Shown: positions 29,569 through 41,618 of the stretch, piece after piece
Layout of the letters: the number at the start of each line of letters is the position of its first letter
Position numbering within the stretch: the stretch's first letter is position 1
NCBI GenBank assembly: GCA_001970955.1
Contig: MPUH01000085.1
Location: forward strand, 50,251-114,250
Direction: 5' to 3'
DNA: 64,000 nucleotides
Source: Stentor coeruleus
Lineage: Eukaryota > Ciliophora > Heterotrichea > Heterotrichida > Stentoridae
The notes under the pieces: model-generated
Seen by the model: only the letters and a program-made list of their open reading frames with translations
The model's database searches: none
Told to the model about the DNA's origin: nothing
Program-made: the position numbers and the translations under genes

Positions 29569-31945
29569 CTATCCATGTCTCTTACGAACTACCTCTTCAA
29601 TCTTCCTCGTCTCTTCGCCTAACTGTTTCCATACCGCCTTAAGTAGCCTGGCCGTATCTTTCCAACAGACTTTCAACTCTTTATTATTCTTAGTCACTCT
29701 TGCAATTTCCTTTTCTTTTTCCACAATCGCTTGCCTCAACTTAAAAATTTCTTCACTAATCATCATAGTAGGATCCTTAATACTCATAGCCCTTTGCCAT
29801 CCAATCATAGTATTCCTTCTCTCAAACTGTAATTTAGCCGCTAATTGTTCACGTTGTTTCATTAACTCATTCATAGCTTCTTCTGATTGTTGAACAAATT
29901 CCTGAGTCTTAAGTTCAATTTCTTGTTTATGTTTTTCAACAAGTTCTTGATTTTCTCTTTGTAGTTTCTGTACAGCTTCTTCTTTTGATATACCCATTTC
30001 AGTAATAATTTGATTTTTTTGTTCCATTCTATGCTGAAGTTCAGAGTATTCATTTTTTAAAGCTATCATATCACGTTCTAGTTCCATAATCTGTAAAGAA
30101 TTACCTGAATTTACTGAGTTTCTTCTTATAGAAGACAGTTCGATTTCGTATACTTTTTCTTTTTGCTCAAAAGCCCCGATTTTATCTTTTATTACTCGGA
30201 GTTCTAGTTCTAATTCTCTAATTGTCATATCTTTTGAGTTTACTGAGGCTTGAAGAAGAAAGAATTCTTCTCGGCCATCAAGATATTTTTTATGTATAGC
30301 ATCTTTTTCAGCATATAAATTTTTTATATCATTTAATAAAGTTACTTTGGTTGCTTTGACTTCTTCAAGTTCATACATTGTTTGTTCATGGACTACTTTT
30401 TCATGTTCTTTTTCTGATAAGTTTTCATTAATGACTTGGATTTGATCACTTAGTATTTGATTGTTATTTTCTAATTGTTTGATTATATTCATGTATTCAT
30501 ATGCATGGGCTAGCATTTCTTCTTGGCACATAAGGAGTCGTTCTTTGTATGATTTTATTTTAAGTTTCTTAGTTCCGATTATGGTTTTGTGTTTAGTTAG
30601 TTCTTTTAGTGTTGATTCCATTTGCTCTTGGGCTGCAGGTTGGATTGAAAGTCTTGCTTTCATACCTCTAGACTGTGATGGAATACTTATTATGTCCTTA
30701 TCACATTGTAAAACAAATGAGTCATCGCTAACATGAAAACTTTCTTGTTTTTCTTGTAAAAGTTCTTGGACTTTATCTTCAAGCAAATTGTTTTTCTGTC
30801 GATACTCAGAAACTTCTTTTTCAAATTTCTTAATCATTTTCTCTTTGTTATCCAGATTAAACGAAAAAGTGTCTGCACGGTTTTTCTCTTTAGCAAGATT
30901 TTCTTTAAGTTGAGCTATTTGTTTACGAAGTACATTTAAAGCTTCAATTTCAGCACGTTGTGATGCAACAGTTTCCATAAGGTTTTCATTTTGCCTTTGC
31001 AGATCATCAGCTTTTTGTTTTATTCCTGCTAAGCTTTCAAGACGACTTTTATATTGCTGAAGCGTTTTATCAGCATTTGCATTTTGATAAATCCTAGCAT
31101 TAGCAATATCAAGATCATCTTTAATCTGGGCAATTTCCATCTCATATTGTTTTTTAGTTTTATCAATCAGTTTCTGCATATCTCCCATTTGTTCTTCTTT
31201 TTCTGAAACTCTAATTCTCAATTCATTAACTAAAGCCATCGAATGCCTTTCTTCCTGTTCTGACTTTTTTTCTATATCTTTATACAACCTTTCATTTTCC
31301 CCTTTTAATTGTTGTATATTCTGAGCCATCCTAGCTTTTTCTTCAATATTCGTTGTTAGTTCTTGTTCCAACTCAAGTACTTGTTTCTGAAGTTTTCTTT
31401 TATCATTCCTTAGCATTTCTAATTCTTTTTGTACTAAATCACTATCCCCAATAGGATTTTCTTCATTATCTCCTAAAAGTTTCTGTAAAAACGGCATTAG
31501 CATCATCTGAGAAGATTCTTCAAGTTCCATGAGCTTCATAATATACACTTGTTTTTGTGGGCAGTTTATAATAGCATAAAAAATCGCTTCAAATAATTTT
31601 ATCACATCTTCAGGATTACCTTTTCTTGCTATAGATGGCATGTCAATTCTATCAAGTTTATTGTTTGATATTTTGAGTTCATCTTCCATGTATTTGTCTA
31701 GTGCTTTTTTTAATCGACGAAGGTTTCCAAGTTTTAAAGCCCAATTGTTTTTAACGTCTATAGATATGCATTCCATGTCGAAGTACTCTGGTGATCTGAA
31801 TTTTTATTACACCCTGTTCATTAGTTCATAGAGTAATATCCCATCGGATAACTCGCTTATGTTTCGGCATTGGGATCCAAGATCATTTCTGTTAAGCTAT
31901 ATTAATTTTTACCCACTGTACTAAGCATTCACCAAGGTCAGACAT
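29569..31945 (-). CDS. HOOK: HOOK-family microtubule/dynein adaptor
   Basis: Three exons, complement(join(29569..31795,31811..31896,31913..31945)), encode 781 aa. Two short introns hide the N-terminus. Once removed, the protein opens MSDLGECLVQWLN and continues with a Hook-type calponin-homology fold (ISELSDGILLYELMNRVSP, NNWALKLGNLRRLKKAL). Residues ~150-740 are an almost unbroken coiled coil. HOOK proteins link cargo to dynein/dynactin on microtubules, in animals mainly endosomes. The length fits the family (about 700-780 aa). The C-terminal cargo region is too diverged to compare by eye. Confidence 0.88.
31796..31810 (-). other. 15-nt intron 2 of HOOK
   Basis: The intron GTAATAAAAATTCAG is the only one here ending CAG. 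Removal joins ELMNRV to SPEYFDMECIS in the HOOK domain. Confidence 0.88.
31897..31912 (-). other. 16-nt intron 1 of HOOK
   Basis: The intron GTAAAAATTAATATAG is one base longer than the rest and follows codon 11 (CLVQW). Removal gives the conserved opening CLVQWLN of HOOK proteins. Confidence 0.88.
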
Positions 31946-34156
31946 TTTTATATAAGGATATTTTTAAATTAGCGGCTCATATTGGATTTTATGATAATTG
32001 TTGAGTGAATTTTCCTTTGATTATGAGTTTTATAAGTAAAAGGATAGATTGGGATGATTGGGATGTTGAGTAAGGGGTGAAGTAATGTGGATTTTTTGAA
32101 GAAAGGATATGGATGATTTTTAGGAAGAAGTTGGGATTGTTTAAATTGTCGCTGGGAAGGTGATATTTTGAATTTTTGAAGGTTTTTTTTTATGTATAAT
32201 GGATAGGGTGTAATTGACTAGTTTTAGAATACTAAGCACATGTTTTAATGTAATTAGTGTTAGAATATTTGAAGAATGGTTAGATTGTATAATTATTTAT
32301 TATCTAACTTGGAATGCTTTTGGATTATAAGGGAGCTTTAAATTATGATTTATAATAATTGATAAAGTAAAATGAGAATTATGTTTAAAAATCTTTTATT
32401 TTAGTTGGTGCTATTGAAGTTTGCAGTATTCTTTATTATCTTTGTTTCTTATAAGGATTTGAAATTAAGGGCAATTGCTAGATGAACTGTTTATTGATGT
32501 TTAGAGATTGGATAAATAATATTTTATAAGCAAATAGACAATAAATCTATATAAATGCTGTGAAATATAATTTTTGTCACAAATTAACTGATATTTTTAT
32601 CATAAAACATATCTAGGAGTTATTAATAAAGTATCGTATTTTAGGATAATTACAGTGGCCTTATCTATTTATTGGTTTTCTTCAAGCCATGAATTTTATG
32701 AAGATTTTAAAGAAAAAAGTTGAGATATTTACTTATTATTTAAATCATTGAAGTGTATCATCCGCTTTTGGAAGCTTTGTCAGGATTAGTTCTTGGGTTT
32801 TTTCTAGTTATTTAGTATATAATATCTTTAATAGATAAATTTTAATTGCCTATGATTAGTTTTAACTTTTTGATATGAAGTTAGGATATAATGTATAAAT
32901 TTTGTAGATGATGATAAAGATTTTTATAAAAGGAATTTGGAAAAAAATTAGGATTTTTTGTTGTTGTATTTATATTTATGCTTTTATATGATAATCAGTT
33001 TTTAAAAATCTAAAAGTATTGAAATTATAGATTTATGATTACTTAATTCCTTGATCCATATTCTATAACTACTATTTTATTGTGCTTTAACTTAATTCAA
33101 CCCCAATATTTTTTTTAATCTGCAATTGTTGTCAAGTAATACTAATTAGAGAGGAGGAATATAAATATCTATATCAAATCAGTTAAATAATCCATATTAT
33201 TTAATTTCTCTTAAATTGCAAAATCTGTTTTTTACTCTCAGGTAATCAAAAACCTTAGCGTATATAAAACTTGCAAGATTTTAATGAGTTACTGAATAAT
33301 AATAAATTGGTTGAATTTGATATGATTTAAAGATGAAATCGATATATTGAATTATTGAAATTTAACATTTTCTGTATTTTTATGAACAAAAACCTAAAGA
33401 AAGCGTTTTATATATTATCAACTTAAACACAATTTATATAACTTCTTTATATGTAAGATTCATTTGAATAGAATACACAATTTGATTTTTTTAGGATTCT
33501 GTTAATTTGGAATCAGTGCATCAAGCTTTTAAAAAATACTACTTAGAAAATTTGTTAAGTTTTATTTTAATGTTCAAGTTTAATTATGCTATTTTTCCTT
33601 ATGAAATAATCTACCCAAAAATTTTATTCATATAATAATTTAGGAAAAAGGTATAAAGGTTTTTTTTGAAAAAGATAGAAGGAAAAGTAAAAAATTAAGT
33701 TCTTTTACTACTAAAAGTATTAGATCATTCAAGAAAAATGTAATTATCACAGTCATAATTTCTTACACCATGTAAGTTTATTCAAAATATTAAACTTTTT
33801 CAATATCTTATCGCCCCTCCTGTAAGAAAAGCATTAATCAAAGCCTAGCTGAAATAATTTTCGATACCAACATTACTAAAAAATTTCCATTCCGAAATTC
33901 CAAACTTCAACAAGCATAACTTTTAAAATTCAAGTAAATTTTCCAGTCATATCGATTAGTCTTATCAAATAAATCTTTATACCTACTAAGTTTCTAAAAT
34001 CTTAACTAGACTTTTTCATAATCCATTTATTTAGATTAAAATTCCTCCTGAAAATTCAAATGAATTTTAATACCATTGTGAATATATAGTTTCAAATAAG
34101 TCAATATCTTTTACATTAATAGTAAAAAACCAACTAAATTAAATTGATGATTATAA
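31946..34156. other. 2.2-kb gene-free divergent region
   Basis: This is the longest stretch without a supported gene. The left end (about 31980-32210) is strongly G-rich on the plus strand, as expected for the 5' flank of the minus-strand HOOK gene. The middle is AT-rich without an intact frame. The right end leads into the giant membrane-protein gene. I see no RNA gene or mobile element. Confidence 0.5.
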
Positions 34157-37100
34157 ATGTCTGTTTTGCAAGCAATTCTCTTAATTTCAATAGTTTTATC
34201 AAGAAAACTCTTTACTTGTGAAGAGTCAAAGTGCAACCTAAGTTGGATCAACGACGGGGCTTGTGATGATGCCTGTATGACACCAATTTGCAATTACGAT
34301 TCTTTGAACTCAGAAGCTACTTCCCCACTAAGTCCCTTAATAGATTCAGATTGTTTTTTTGATTGCCTAAACACAGGATGCGATTATTATTCTTTAGGTA
34401 ATGGTATATGTGATAAAAGTTGCAACAGTTATGCTTGTGGATGGGACTTTGGAGACTGCGGGTTTTGTGCAAATGGATGCACTGAAGAAATGCTTACAAA
34501 TGATATGCAAGATGAAAAATGCAGGATAAAAAATTGTCGATATGATAATAATGCTTATGGCTGGTGTGCAGAAGGTTGTTATTATGATGATTTACTTGAT
34601 TCAGAATGTAAATCAGAATGTGATAAACGTTCTTGCTTATGGGATAATTGGATGTGTGAAGTTAGCATTTGCTCACCTGGATGTGCTTCTATTTGGATAA
34701 GAGATGGTTATTGTGATGGAAGTGTGTGTAATGTCCCTGAGTGCGACTATGATGGTGAAGATTGTTCTTGCTCTTATGGGTGCAATTTAGGAGTCATGGA
34801 AGAAGATTATTGTCGTGATAATGACCCCTGTGCAAATTTTGAATGCTCTTATAAAAATTTTCTTTGTGGTGATTGCAATGCAGGATGCTATTATGATATG
34901 ATAGGAAATAAAAATTGTGATGAATCTTGCAATAATTCGGAGTGTAGTTTTGATTTCGGTGACTGTGGATGTAATTATGGTTGCTATACCAATTATGATA
35001 AAGTCACGCAAGAGTTTACCTATTCCGGAGAATGTGACAATGATTGTTTTGCACCTGATTGCAATTATAACATTAAAGTATGTGCAGAAAAAACAGATAT
35101 TAAAATGGCTCTTTTATATCAGTTAATCACTTTAGATTGGAAATCAATATATAATCAAGAATCATGTACATGTGATCATGATATAAAACTTTATGATACT
35201 GGCGATTTAAATCCTTGTGAGATATACTCATCATGCTTTAGCCCAGAATGCCTTTATTGTTTTGGTAAAGTAAACAAAGATATTGGTGGATGTCTTCTTA
35301 ATGATGGTATATATTGTCTTGTATGTGATTCCTGGATGGTCATGGACCAATGCTACCCTTCTATTTCCAAATGTCCATTCGGTTTTTCTGAAAACCACGA
35401 AATCTCCAGCCTTTTCAGTGAAACTCTTCACTGGTGTATGAAAGATCCTTATAAATACTCCCGATTTGATTATAAAATTTACTATGTCGATCCAGACTTT
35501 GAAAATGAAGATGGAAGTTATGGTGATGGGTCAGAAACTAATCCAATGTCATCTTTATACTATGCTTTTATATCAGTTTATGCGAGTTTTACAAAAATTA
35601 TCCTAAAACCAACTGATTATTATTATGATTATGATGAAAGTATAACTTCACCTTTTGTTGATGATTTAGAAAATCCTTTATTCTCAAATGTGCCTAATAA
35701 GTTGATTGAATTGTGGATAATTGGAGATGATGAAGGTGTTGGGAAAAGGCCAATTATTTATTGGTTGGGTTATATGAAAATTTCAACTTATGCAAGTTTA
35801 GTTGTTATTAAAAACATAGAGTTTAGAGGAACAAAAATATTACAAGATTGTGAATTAGATCATTGTTTATATTGCCCTTATATAAAAGAAGTATCTCCGT
35901 ATTATTTAAGTGATAGGACTGGGCCAGTTGATGCAGATGTTTATATAAATGAATATGGGAAAAATTGCAATAGTTATTCAGATCAAGTTTTGTTTGAATT
36001 TATGGGAACAGCAAGTATTATCGATGTGAATTTTATTGGATTTCGTCATCAGTTTATGTATTTTATAAAAACCACAGGAAATTTAACTTTGGAAAATGTG
36101 AACTTTAGTAATATGCAACCAAAATTTGAAGGGTCGATAATATATTTAACCTGCACTGTAAATTGCTTAACAGTTTCAATGGGTTATAAAAACGGGGAGG
36201 TTAGTAAAATCGGAAATGGTTATGAAGTCACAGAGCATGCTTTGATTGGAAGTTTTTTCAAAGGAAATGGATATCATTCTTTAACATTAGAAAATGTGCA
36301 ATTCTTATACAACTTCATGTATTCTAGCCTTCAATCTGCATACTCAAGTTCATTAATTTATTCTATAAACCATTTGGGAGCAATAACAATAAAAAACTGT
36401 GACTTCTACTATAATTATGTTAACAATCTTATATTAATTGATGTAACAGATTTAGGCTATTCAGATTTAGAAATAGTAGATGGTATTAGTCTTGTTTATT
36501 CAAGAACACATTTTACTTTAGAATCTACAACTTTTAACAAAATTTATTGTTCAAGCATTTTTATATCATACTTTATGAATCGTATTAGACATAATATAAA
36601 TTTAACCAATGTAGAAATAAACGATGTGATTGTTGGAAATCATGGTGTAATTGAAATAGATAATTTAGGAGAACTTGAAAGTTCAGATAAAGAATGGCAA
36701 ACAATTTTGAAAACAATAGATGATAAGAGAGTAGAAATTTTAATTTCCCCAAGGTCAGTTAGAATTACAAATTTAACAATGCATAATTTGATTACTGGTG
36801 ATATTGTGATTATTGTAAAAAATATGCCTTCAATTTTTGTTGATGGGATGTCGATAACAAATACAACAAATGGTGATAGAGAAAGCATATATAAAATTAT
36901 TGAAGGTTTTAATGAAATGGGATTTTATATGTCAAGAACCCCCCCAGTTGCTGAAACACCTCAAAATCTTGATTGTATGCAAGTTACTTATTTTTATAGC
37001 AATTATCAAGTGAATATGAAGAATATTGAAATATATAATACTCGATGCTCTATGTTTTCAGGAAGTGTGGGGATTTATATTGATACTGTTGAAGCAAATG

Positions 37101-40100
37101 TCACATTAGAATCCATTTCTATCTACGATATTTCAGATACTTCCTTATATGCAATGGGTTTATATTTAGCAAAAACTCAACTCGCACATCTAATTAATGT
37201 TTATTTCTATAATATAACCAACATCGAAAATTCAGTTGCTGAACTTTACAAAGTCAATAACATTTCAATTACAAATTTCACAGCTGACCTATTAAGATCA
37301 GCATATGCTGGTTCTATAAAACTAACTGAAGTAGAAATATTATCAATAAACAATTTTACAATCTCAAATTCTTTATCAGATTACCTTAACGCAGGGTGTT
37401 TAGGAATTGAATCGTCAGGCCAAGGATTAAATGCTACAATGGATACAATAAACCTTATAAACTGTGATGCATCTCAAGGCCTAGGTGGAGGAATGTATTG
37501 GGATAGTTTATCAACAACAAAAGAAAACATAATGAAAGTGTCTAATTTATATGTTTCTGGATCTATCGCAAGAGAAGGTGCTGCAGTTTTTATAACATCA
37601 AGATTTAAACTTGATTCAGAAGGAAATTCAATAATAGAAAATATTTATATAGAATCTTGTACATCAATTATTGGGGGTATTATTGGAGATTTCCATCATC
37701 ATGGGGTACTTACTATTAGAAATTTGTTTATCACAAATTGTACAGGATTAAACTCTGCTATTAGAGGATATTATTATATAGAAGGTGGATTTCTTATGGA
37801 TATATACAATGCTACAATAACATCTTCAGTGTCTTATGAAGGGGCTTTTTCTTTTAATTCTATGGCTATTGGAAATAGTGCAAGTTTACATAATATTGTT
37901 GCTAATAACATTGATGGGCCAATAATTTATAGTGTTTACATGCTTGTTTATGGAAATAATATCGAGATTTATGGTGCAGTTTCTGCATTTGTTTTACAAA
38001 CTATGTCTGAGAATTATTTTGAAAATGTTACAATATCATTTGTTAGAGAAAGAGTTGTTTATATTAATGAAAAATCATATTTCGAATGTAAATATTGTGA
38101 AATACACAATTGTAATGGCACTATTCTTGTAGCTTCTGAAGGAGGGGGTTTTGGGGTTTATAATTCTAATATTTATGATAATCATGTTGATACTACTTCA
38201 ATTGCTTATATATCAGGGGAGAGTTTAAAATTAAATGTAATCGACTCAACGAATATTATAAATAATGGAGCAGATGAATATGGGTTTATAAGACTAGAAG
38301 CAACATGGCTTTTGATAAATAATTGTTATTTTAATTGGAATTATATGTATGTTGAAGATGATAATGGAATTTATTGTTCTTCAAGTACTTTGACTATTAA
38401 TAATTCAACTTTTTATGAATCAATGTCTAATAAAAACGGTGGGGTATTAAATGCATATTCTCAATCTAATATAGAGATGAACAATGTTTTTATAAATTGG
38501 GCTGTAACTGATAGTGGACTTATTTATGCAACTGAAAGCAAATTGACGCTTAGAAAAATTGAGTGTTATAACATATGGGCATACGTGACTGGTTCATGTA
38601 TTTTCACTGAATCTTCAGATTTAGTAGTTGAAGACTCTATTTTTACTAATGATTCAGCTACATGGGCTAATGCAATATACATGTCCAAAGGTAATTTAAG
38701 AATTCAAAACTCAGTCTTTTACAATTGCAATAACTGGGCCACATGGCTAACTGCAACAGTTCAAGTTTATGAATTAGATCTCCTTGAAATTTTGGATTCA
38801 TATTTCGGAGATACATATTATAATGTTAATGCGCTAATAACATTTGATGTTAAAAAATGTTTTATAACAGGGACTACTTTCGCAAATCATAATTCTATAG
38901 AAGACGGAGCAGTATCTATGCATAAAGAAAAAAATAATGGAGAAATTAACATAAAAAATTGTAAATTTCTAAATAACTTCAATGAAGGAAATGGCGGAGG
39001 CTTGTCAGTTTATGATAATAGTTTAGTTATAGAAGACTCAATATTTGCGTATAATAAAGCTGAAAAAGATGGTGGAGCGATTTATTATGAGTCACCAAAA
39101 TGCAATGAATGCACCTTTAAAATCATTGGCAATACTGAAATTTATAATAATTCCTGTAAATCGGAAGGAGGTGGGATAAAATGGCTAAACTCTAGACCTC
39201 AAATAAATGAAACTGTGAAAATCTATAATAACTCTGCTTATTATGGTGGAGATATTGCAAGTAAACCTGCAAAGTTAGGGTTTGGTAATAGAAGAATGCT
39301 TATTACAACAATTGCTTCATTAGAACAAGTAGCACCTGGACAAACTTATAATGGAAAAATTATAATCTACTTATTAGATACTTATGGGAATGTTGTGAAA
39401 AGTGATAACACAAGTGATATTTCGATTAAAGGTCAAAGTTACCCAGTAACTAATGGGGGTTCACTTCATTCAATATCAGGTGATACAATGTTTAAATCAA
39501 TAGATGGGGTTTATACTATAACAAATTTTGTCCCATTAGGTCCTCCTAATTCAAATATGACAATGACTATTACAGCTTCAGGTATTGATACAAGCAGTGT
39601 TTTAGGAGATGATTCATATGATAGTGAAGCAAGTATTTTTATTAACCTTAGAGATTGTATTGATGGAGAACAAAAAAGTAGTTCAGCATGTACAGAATGC
39701 CCAAAAGATAAATATACTTTGGAAGCAGATACTTATTGTAAAGATTGTCCAGTTGGAGCTACATGTTATGGTGGAGATTCTATAGTACCAAATTCAGGAT
39801 ATTGGAGACCAGGTAGTAAATCAGAAATGGTTTATAAGTGTTCTATTTCTGAAGCTTGCCCTGGAGGAAATGAAACTATTGAAATTAGTACATGCTCAAG
39901 TGGCTATACTGGAATATTATGTCAATCATGTGAGGCAGGCTATTCAAGAGATTCATCAGGTAAATGTAGTAAATGTCCAAGTGAAGATAAAAATGCGATT
40001 ATTTTACTATTTTTGATTATTTGTATTTTTATTATTGCAGCTATTTTCGTTCAAACTACTTTGAGAACAGCATTTTCGCCTAAAGCTATTACATCAATTT

Positions 40101-41305
40101 ATATAAAGATTTTTACGAATTATTTGCAGTTGGTTTTTTTAACAACACAATTCAAATTAGAATGGCCAAGTTATGTCCTTGAAATATTCAATGTACAAAA
40201 ATCAGCATCATCAGTTAGTGAACAAATTTTTTCTGTAGATTGCTATTTAAGTAAAGATGAAAATTCAGGAAGCTCAACAGATGCGTACTATACAAAACTA
40301 GTCTTCTTAGCCCTTCTACCATTTATAATTTTAATCGTTTCTTTTATTTTTTGGATGGGTATATGTTTTGTAAAAGATACATGGTGTTATCTTAGAAGGG
40401 AAATGCTCACAACTGTTGTAGTTTTATTTTTCATAGTATATCCAACAATAGTCCAAAATATGTTTTTGCATTTTTCATGTATTAAAATCGATACAAAAGG
40501 AACTTATTTAGAACAAAATACTATCGTTGAGTGTTGGGATGCAAAACATTTAAAGTTTACATTTATAGTAGCATTACCTGGAGCATTTATATGGGCTTTT
40601 ACAATACCCACACTTGTTATGTTATATTTAACCAAAAATAGAAGAAGACTTTTCGATGATAAAATCAAAGTAATTTATGGATTTATATTCCAAGGATATA
40701 AACAATCTTGTTATTATTGGGAATTTGTTATTATGTATAGAAAGATTATTTTGATAGCTATTTCTGTGTTTTTATCACAAATATCAGTCCTTGTACAAGC
40801 TCTTACAGTTATGGTAATTCTACTCTCATTTTTCTTTTTGCAATATATATATAGACCTTATAATACAGGTCATCTTAATCATATGGAAACTGAAGCTCTT
40901 TTTACTGCTACGATAACGATATATTGCGGACTTTATTATTTATCAGAACAAATAAATGAAGAATTCAAAATGTTTTTATTCATAGTTATCCTTGTTGGAA
41001 ATGCTTACTTTTTAATATATTGGCTGAAATATATGATATCAGCTGTTATTGATTTATTCTTAAAGTATTTTCCTAGGTATAAAGAAATTTTTAAGCACGG
41101 AGATCCTTATGATGAAGATTTTAACACTTCGAAAATTATACAAGAAGGAGTTTATATCAATGATCAAGATGGAGGGATTAAAGCTTATACATTTTTTGAT
41201 AGACAAAAAAAAGATCGTTGTGATCCGATTATAGCAAGAAATATATCAGATATTTATAAACTTGTGACAATGGAAGAATTAGGAGTAGTCAATAATAGGG
41301 CTTAA
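34157..41305 (+). CDS. Giant LNR / parallel beta-helix / multi-TM surface protein
   Basis: The protein has 2,382 aa and no interruption. Residues 1-20 are a signal peptide. Residues ~22-320 contain many LNR (Notch-type) cysteine modules (CDDACMTPICNYD, GICDKSCNSYACGWDFGDC and similar), which bind calcium in Notch. Residues ~480-1700 show PbH1-like beta-helix repeats rich in Asn, Ile and N-glycosylation sites. A beta-sandwich-like segment (about 1715-1820) is followed by a cysteine-rich ephrin-receptor/GCC2-like module (about 1830-1940). Seven or so TM helices lie at about 1950-2310, with a short cytoplasmic tail. It is probably a plasma- or alveolar-membrane adhesin or sensor. Large proteins of this kind occur widely in ciliates, but the ligand is unknown. 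TATAA directly precedes the ATG. Confidence 0.9.
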   Translation: MSVLQAILLISIVLSRKLFTCEESKCNLSWINDGACDDACMTPICNYDSLNSEATSPLSPLIDSDCFFDCLNTGCDYYSLGNGICDKSCNSYACGWDFGDCGFCANGCTEEMLTNDMQDEKCRIKNCRYDNNAYGWCAEGCYYDDLLDSECKSECDKRSCLWDNWMCEVSICSPGCASIWIRDGYCDGSVCNVPECDYDGEDCSCSYGCNLGVMEEDYCRDNDPCANFECSYKNFLCGDCNAGCYYDMIGNKNCDESCNNSECSFDFGDCGCNYGCYTNYDKVTQEFTYSGECDNDCFAPDCNYNIKVCAEKTDIKMALLYQLITLDWKSIYNQESCTCDHDIKLYDTGDLNPCEIYSSCFSPECLYCFGKVNKDIGGCLLNDGIYCLVCDSWMVMDQCYPSISKCPFGFSENHEISSLFSETLHWCMKDPYKYSRFDYKIYYVDPDFENEDGSYGDGSETNPMSSLYYAFISVYASFTKIILKPTDYYYDYDESITSPFVDDLENPLFSNVPNKLIELWIIGDDEGVGKRPIIYWLGYMKISTYASLVVIKNIEFRGTKILQDCELDHCLYCPYIKEVSPYYLSDRTGPVDADVYINEYGKNCNSYSDQVLFEFMGTASIIDVNFIGFRHQFMYFIKTTGNLTLENVNFSNMQPKFEGSIIYLTCTVNCLTVSMGYKNGEVSKIGNGYEVTEHALIGSFFKGNGYHSLTLENVQFLYNFMYSSLQSAYSSSLIYSINHLGAITIKNCDFYYNYVNNLILIDVTDLGYSDLEIVDGISLVYSRTHFTLESTTFNKIYCSSIFISYFMNRIRHNINLTNVEINDVIVGNHGVIEIDNLGELESSDKEWQTILKTIDDKRVEILISPRSVRITNLTMHNLITGDIVIIVKNMPSIFVDGMSITNTTNGDRESIYKIIEGFNEMGFYMSRTPPVAETPQNLDCMQVTYFYSNYQVNMKNIEIYNTRCSMFSGSVGIYIDTVEANVTLESISIYDISDTSLYAMGLYLAKTQLAHLINVYFYNITNIENSVAELYKVNNISITNFTADLLRSAYAGSIKLTEVEILSINNFTISNSLSDYLNAGCLGIESSGQGLNATMDTINLINCDASQGLGGGMYWDSLSTTKENIMKVSNLYVSGSIAREGAAVFITSRFKLDSEGNSIIENIYIESCTSIIGGIIGDFHHHGVLTIRNLFITNCTGLNSAIRGYYYIEGGFLMDIYNATITSSVSYEGAFSFNSMAIGNSASLHNIVANNIDGPIIYSVYMLVYGNNIEIYGAVSAFVLQTMSENYFENVTISFVRERVVYINEKSYFECKYCEIHNCNGTILVASEGGGFGVYNSNIYDNHVDTTSIAYISGESLKLNVIDSTNIINNGADEYGFIRLEATWLLINNCYFNWNYMYVEDDNGIYCSSSTLTINNSTFYESMSNKNGGVLNAYSQSNIEMNNVFINWAVTDSGLIYATESKLTLRKIECYNIWAYVTGSCIFTESSDLVVEDSIFTNDSATWANAIYMSKGNLRIQNSVFYNCNNWATWLTATVQVYELDLLEILDSYFGDTYYNVNALITFDVKKCFITGTTFANHNSIEDGAVSMHKEKNNGEINIKNCKFLNNFNEGNGGGLSVYDNSLVIEDSIFAYNKAEKDGGAIYYESPKCNECTFKIIGNTEIYNNSCKSEGGGIKWLNSRPQINETVKIYNNSAYYGGDIASKPAKLGFGNRRMLITTIASLEQVAPGQTYNGKIIIYLLDTYGNVVKSDNTSDISIKGQSYPVTNGGSLHSISGDTMFKSIDGVYTITNFVPLGPPNSNMTMTITASGIDTSSVLGDDSYDSEASIFINLRDCIDGEQKSSSACTECPKDKYTLEADTYCKDCPVGATCYGGDSIVPNSGYWRPGSKSEMVYKCSISEACPGGNETIEISTCSSGYTGILCQSCEAGYSRDSSGKCSKCPSEDKNAIILLFLIICIFIIAAIFVQTTLRTAFSPKAITSIYIKIFTNYLQLVFLTTQFKLEWPSYVLEIFNVQKSASSVSEQIFSVDCYLSKDENSGSSTDAYYTKLVFLALLPFIILIVSFIFWMGICFVKDTWCYLRREMLTTVVVLFFIVYPTIVQNMFLHFSCIKIDTKGTYLEQNTIVECWDAKHLKFTFIVALPGAFIWAFTIPTLVMLYLTKNRRRLFDDKIKVIYGFIFQGYKQSCYYWEFVIMYRKIILIAISVFLSQISVLVQALTVMVILLSFFFLQYIYRPYNTGHLNHMETEALFTATITIYCGLYYLSEQINEEFKMFLFIVILVGNAYFLIYWLKYMISAVIDLFLKYFPRYKEIFKHGDPYDEDFNTSKIIQEGVYINDQDGGIKAYTFFDRQKKDRCDPIIARNISDIYKLVTMEELGVVNNRA

Positions 41306-41618
41306 TAAATAATAGTTAAATTTGTTTTAAGATGAATAAATGCACTTCTTTTGATTGAGGAATTATTCTAGTGTAAATATTTTAGTGCTGATCTATGATT
41401 TTATAGCAGCAAAGCTATCTCAGATATTAATAAATTAATAATCTAATTTGCTTACTAAACTTAAACTAATTTATATAAAATTACTATCAAATTTCAGCCG
41501 CCTTTCATAACAATTTTTCATAGTACCCCAAAAAAAGTTCACATTAAAATACCAAAAAAATGCACATAAACTTAAAATAATGATTATGCTTAAAAAATTA
41601 TTAGGCTCTCTCTAATTA
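41306..41618. other. Convergent intergenic spacer
   Basis: AT-rich region between convergent 3' ends. No gene is seen. Confidence 0.4.
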
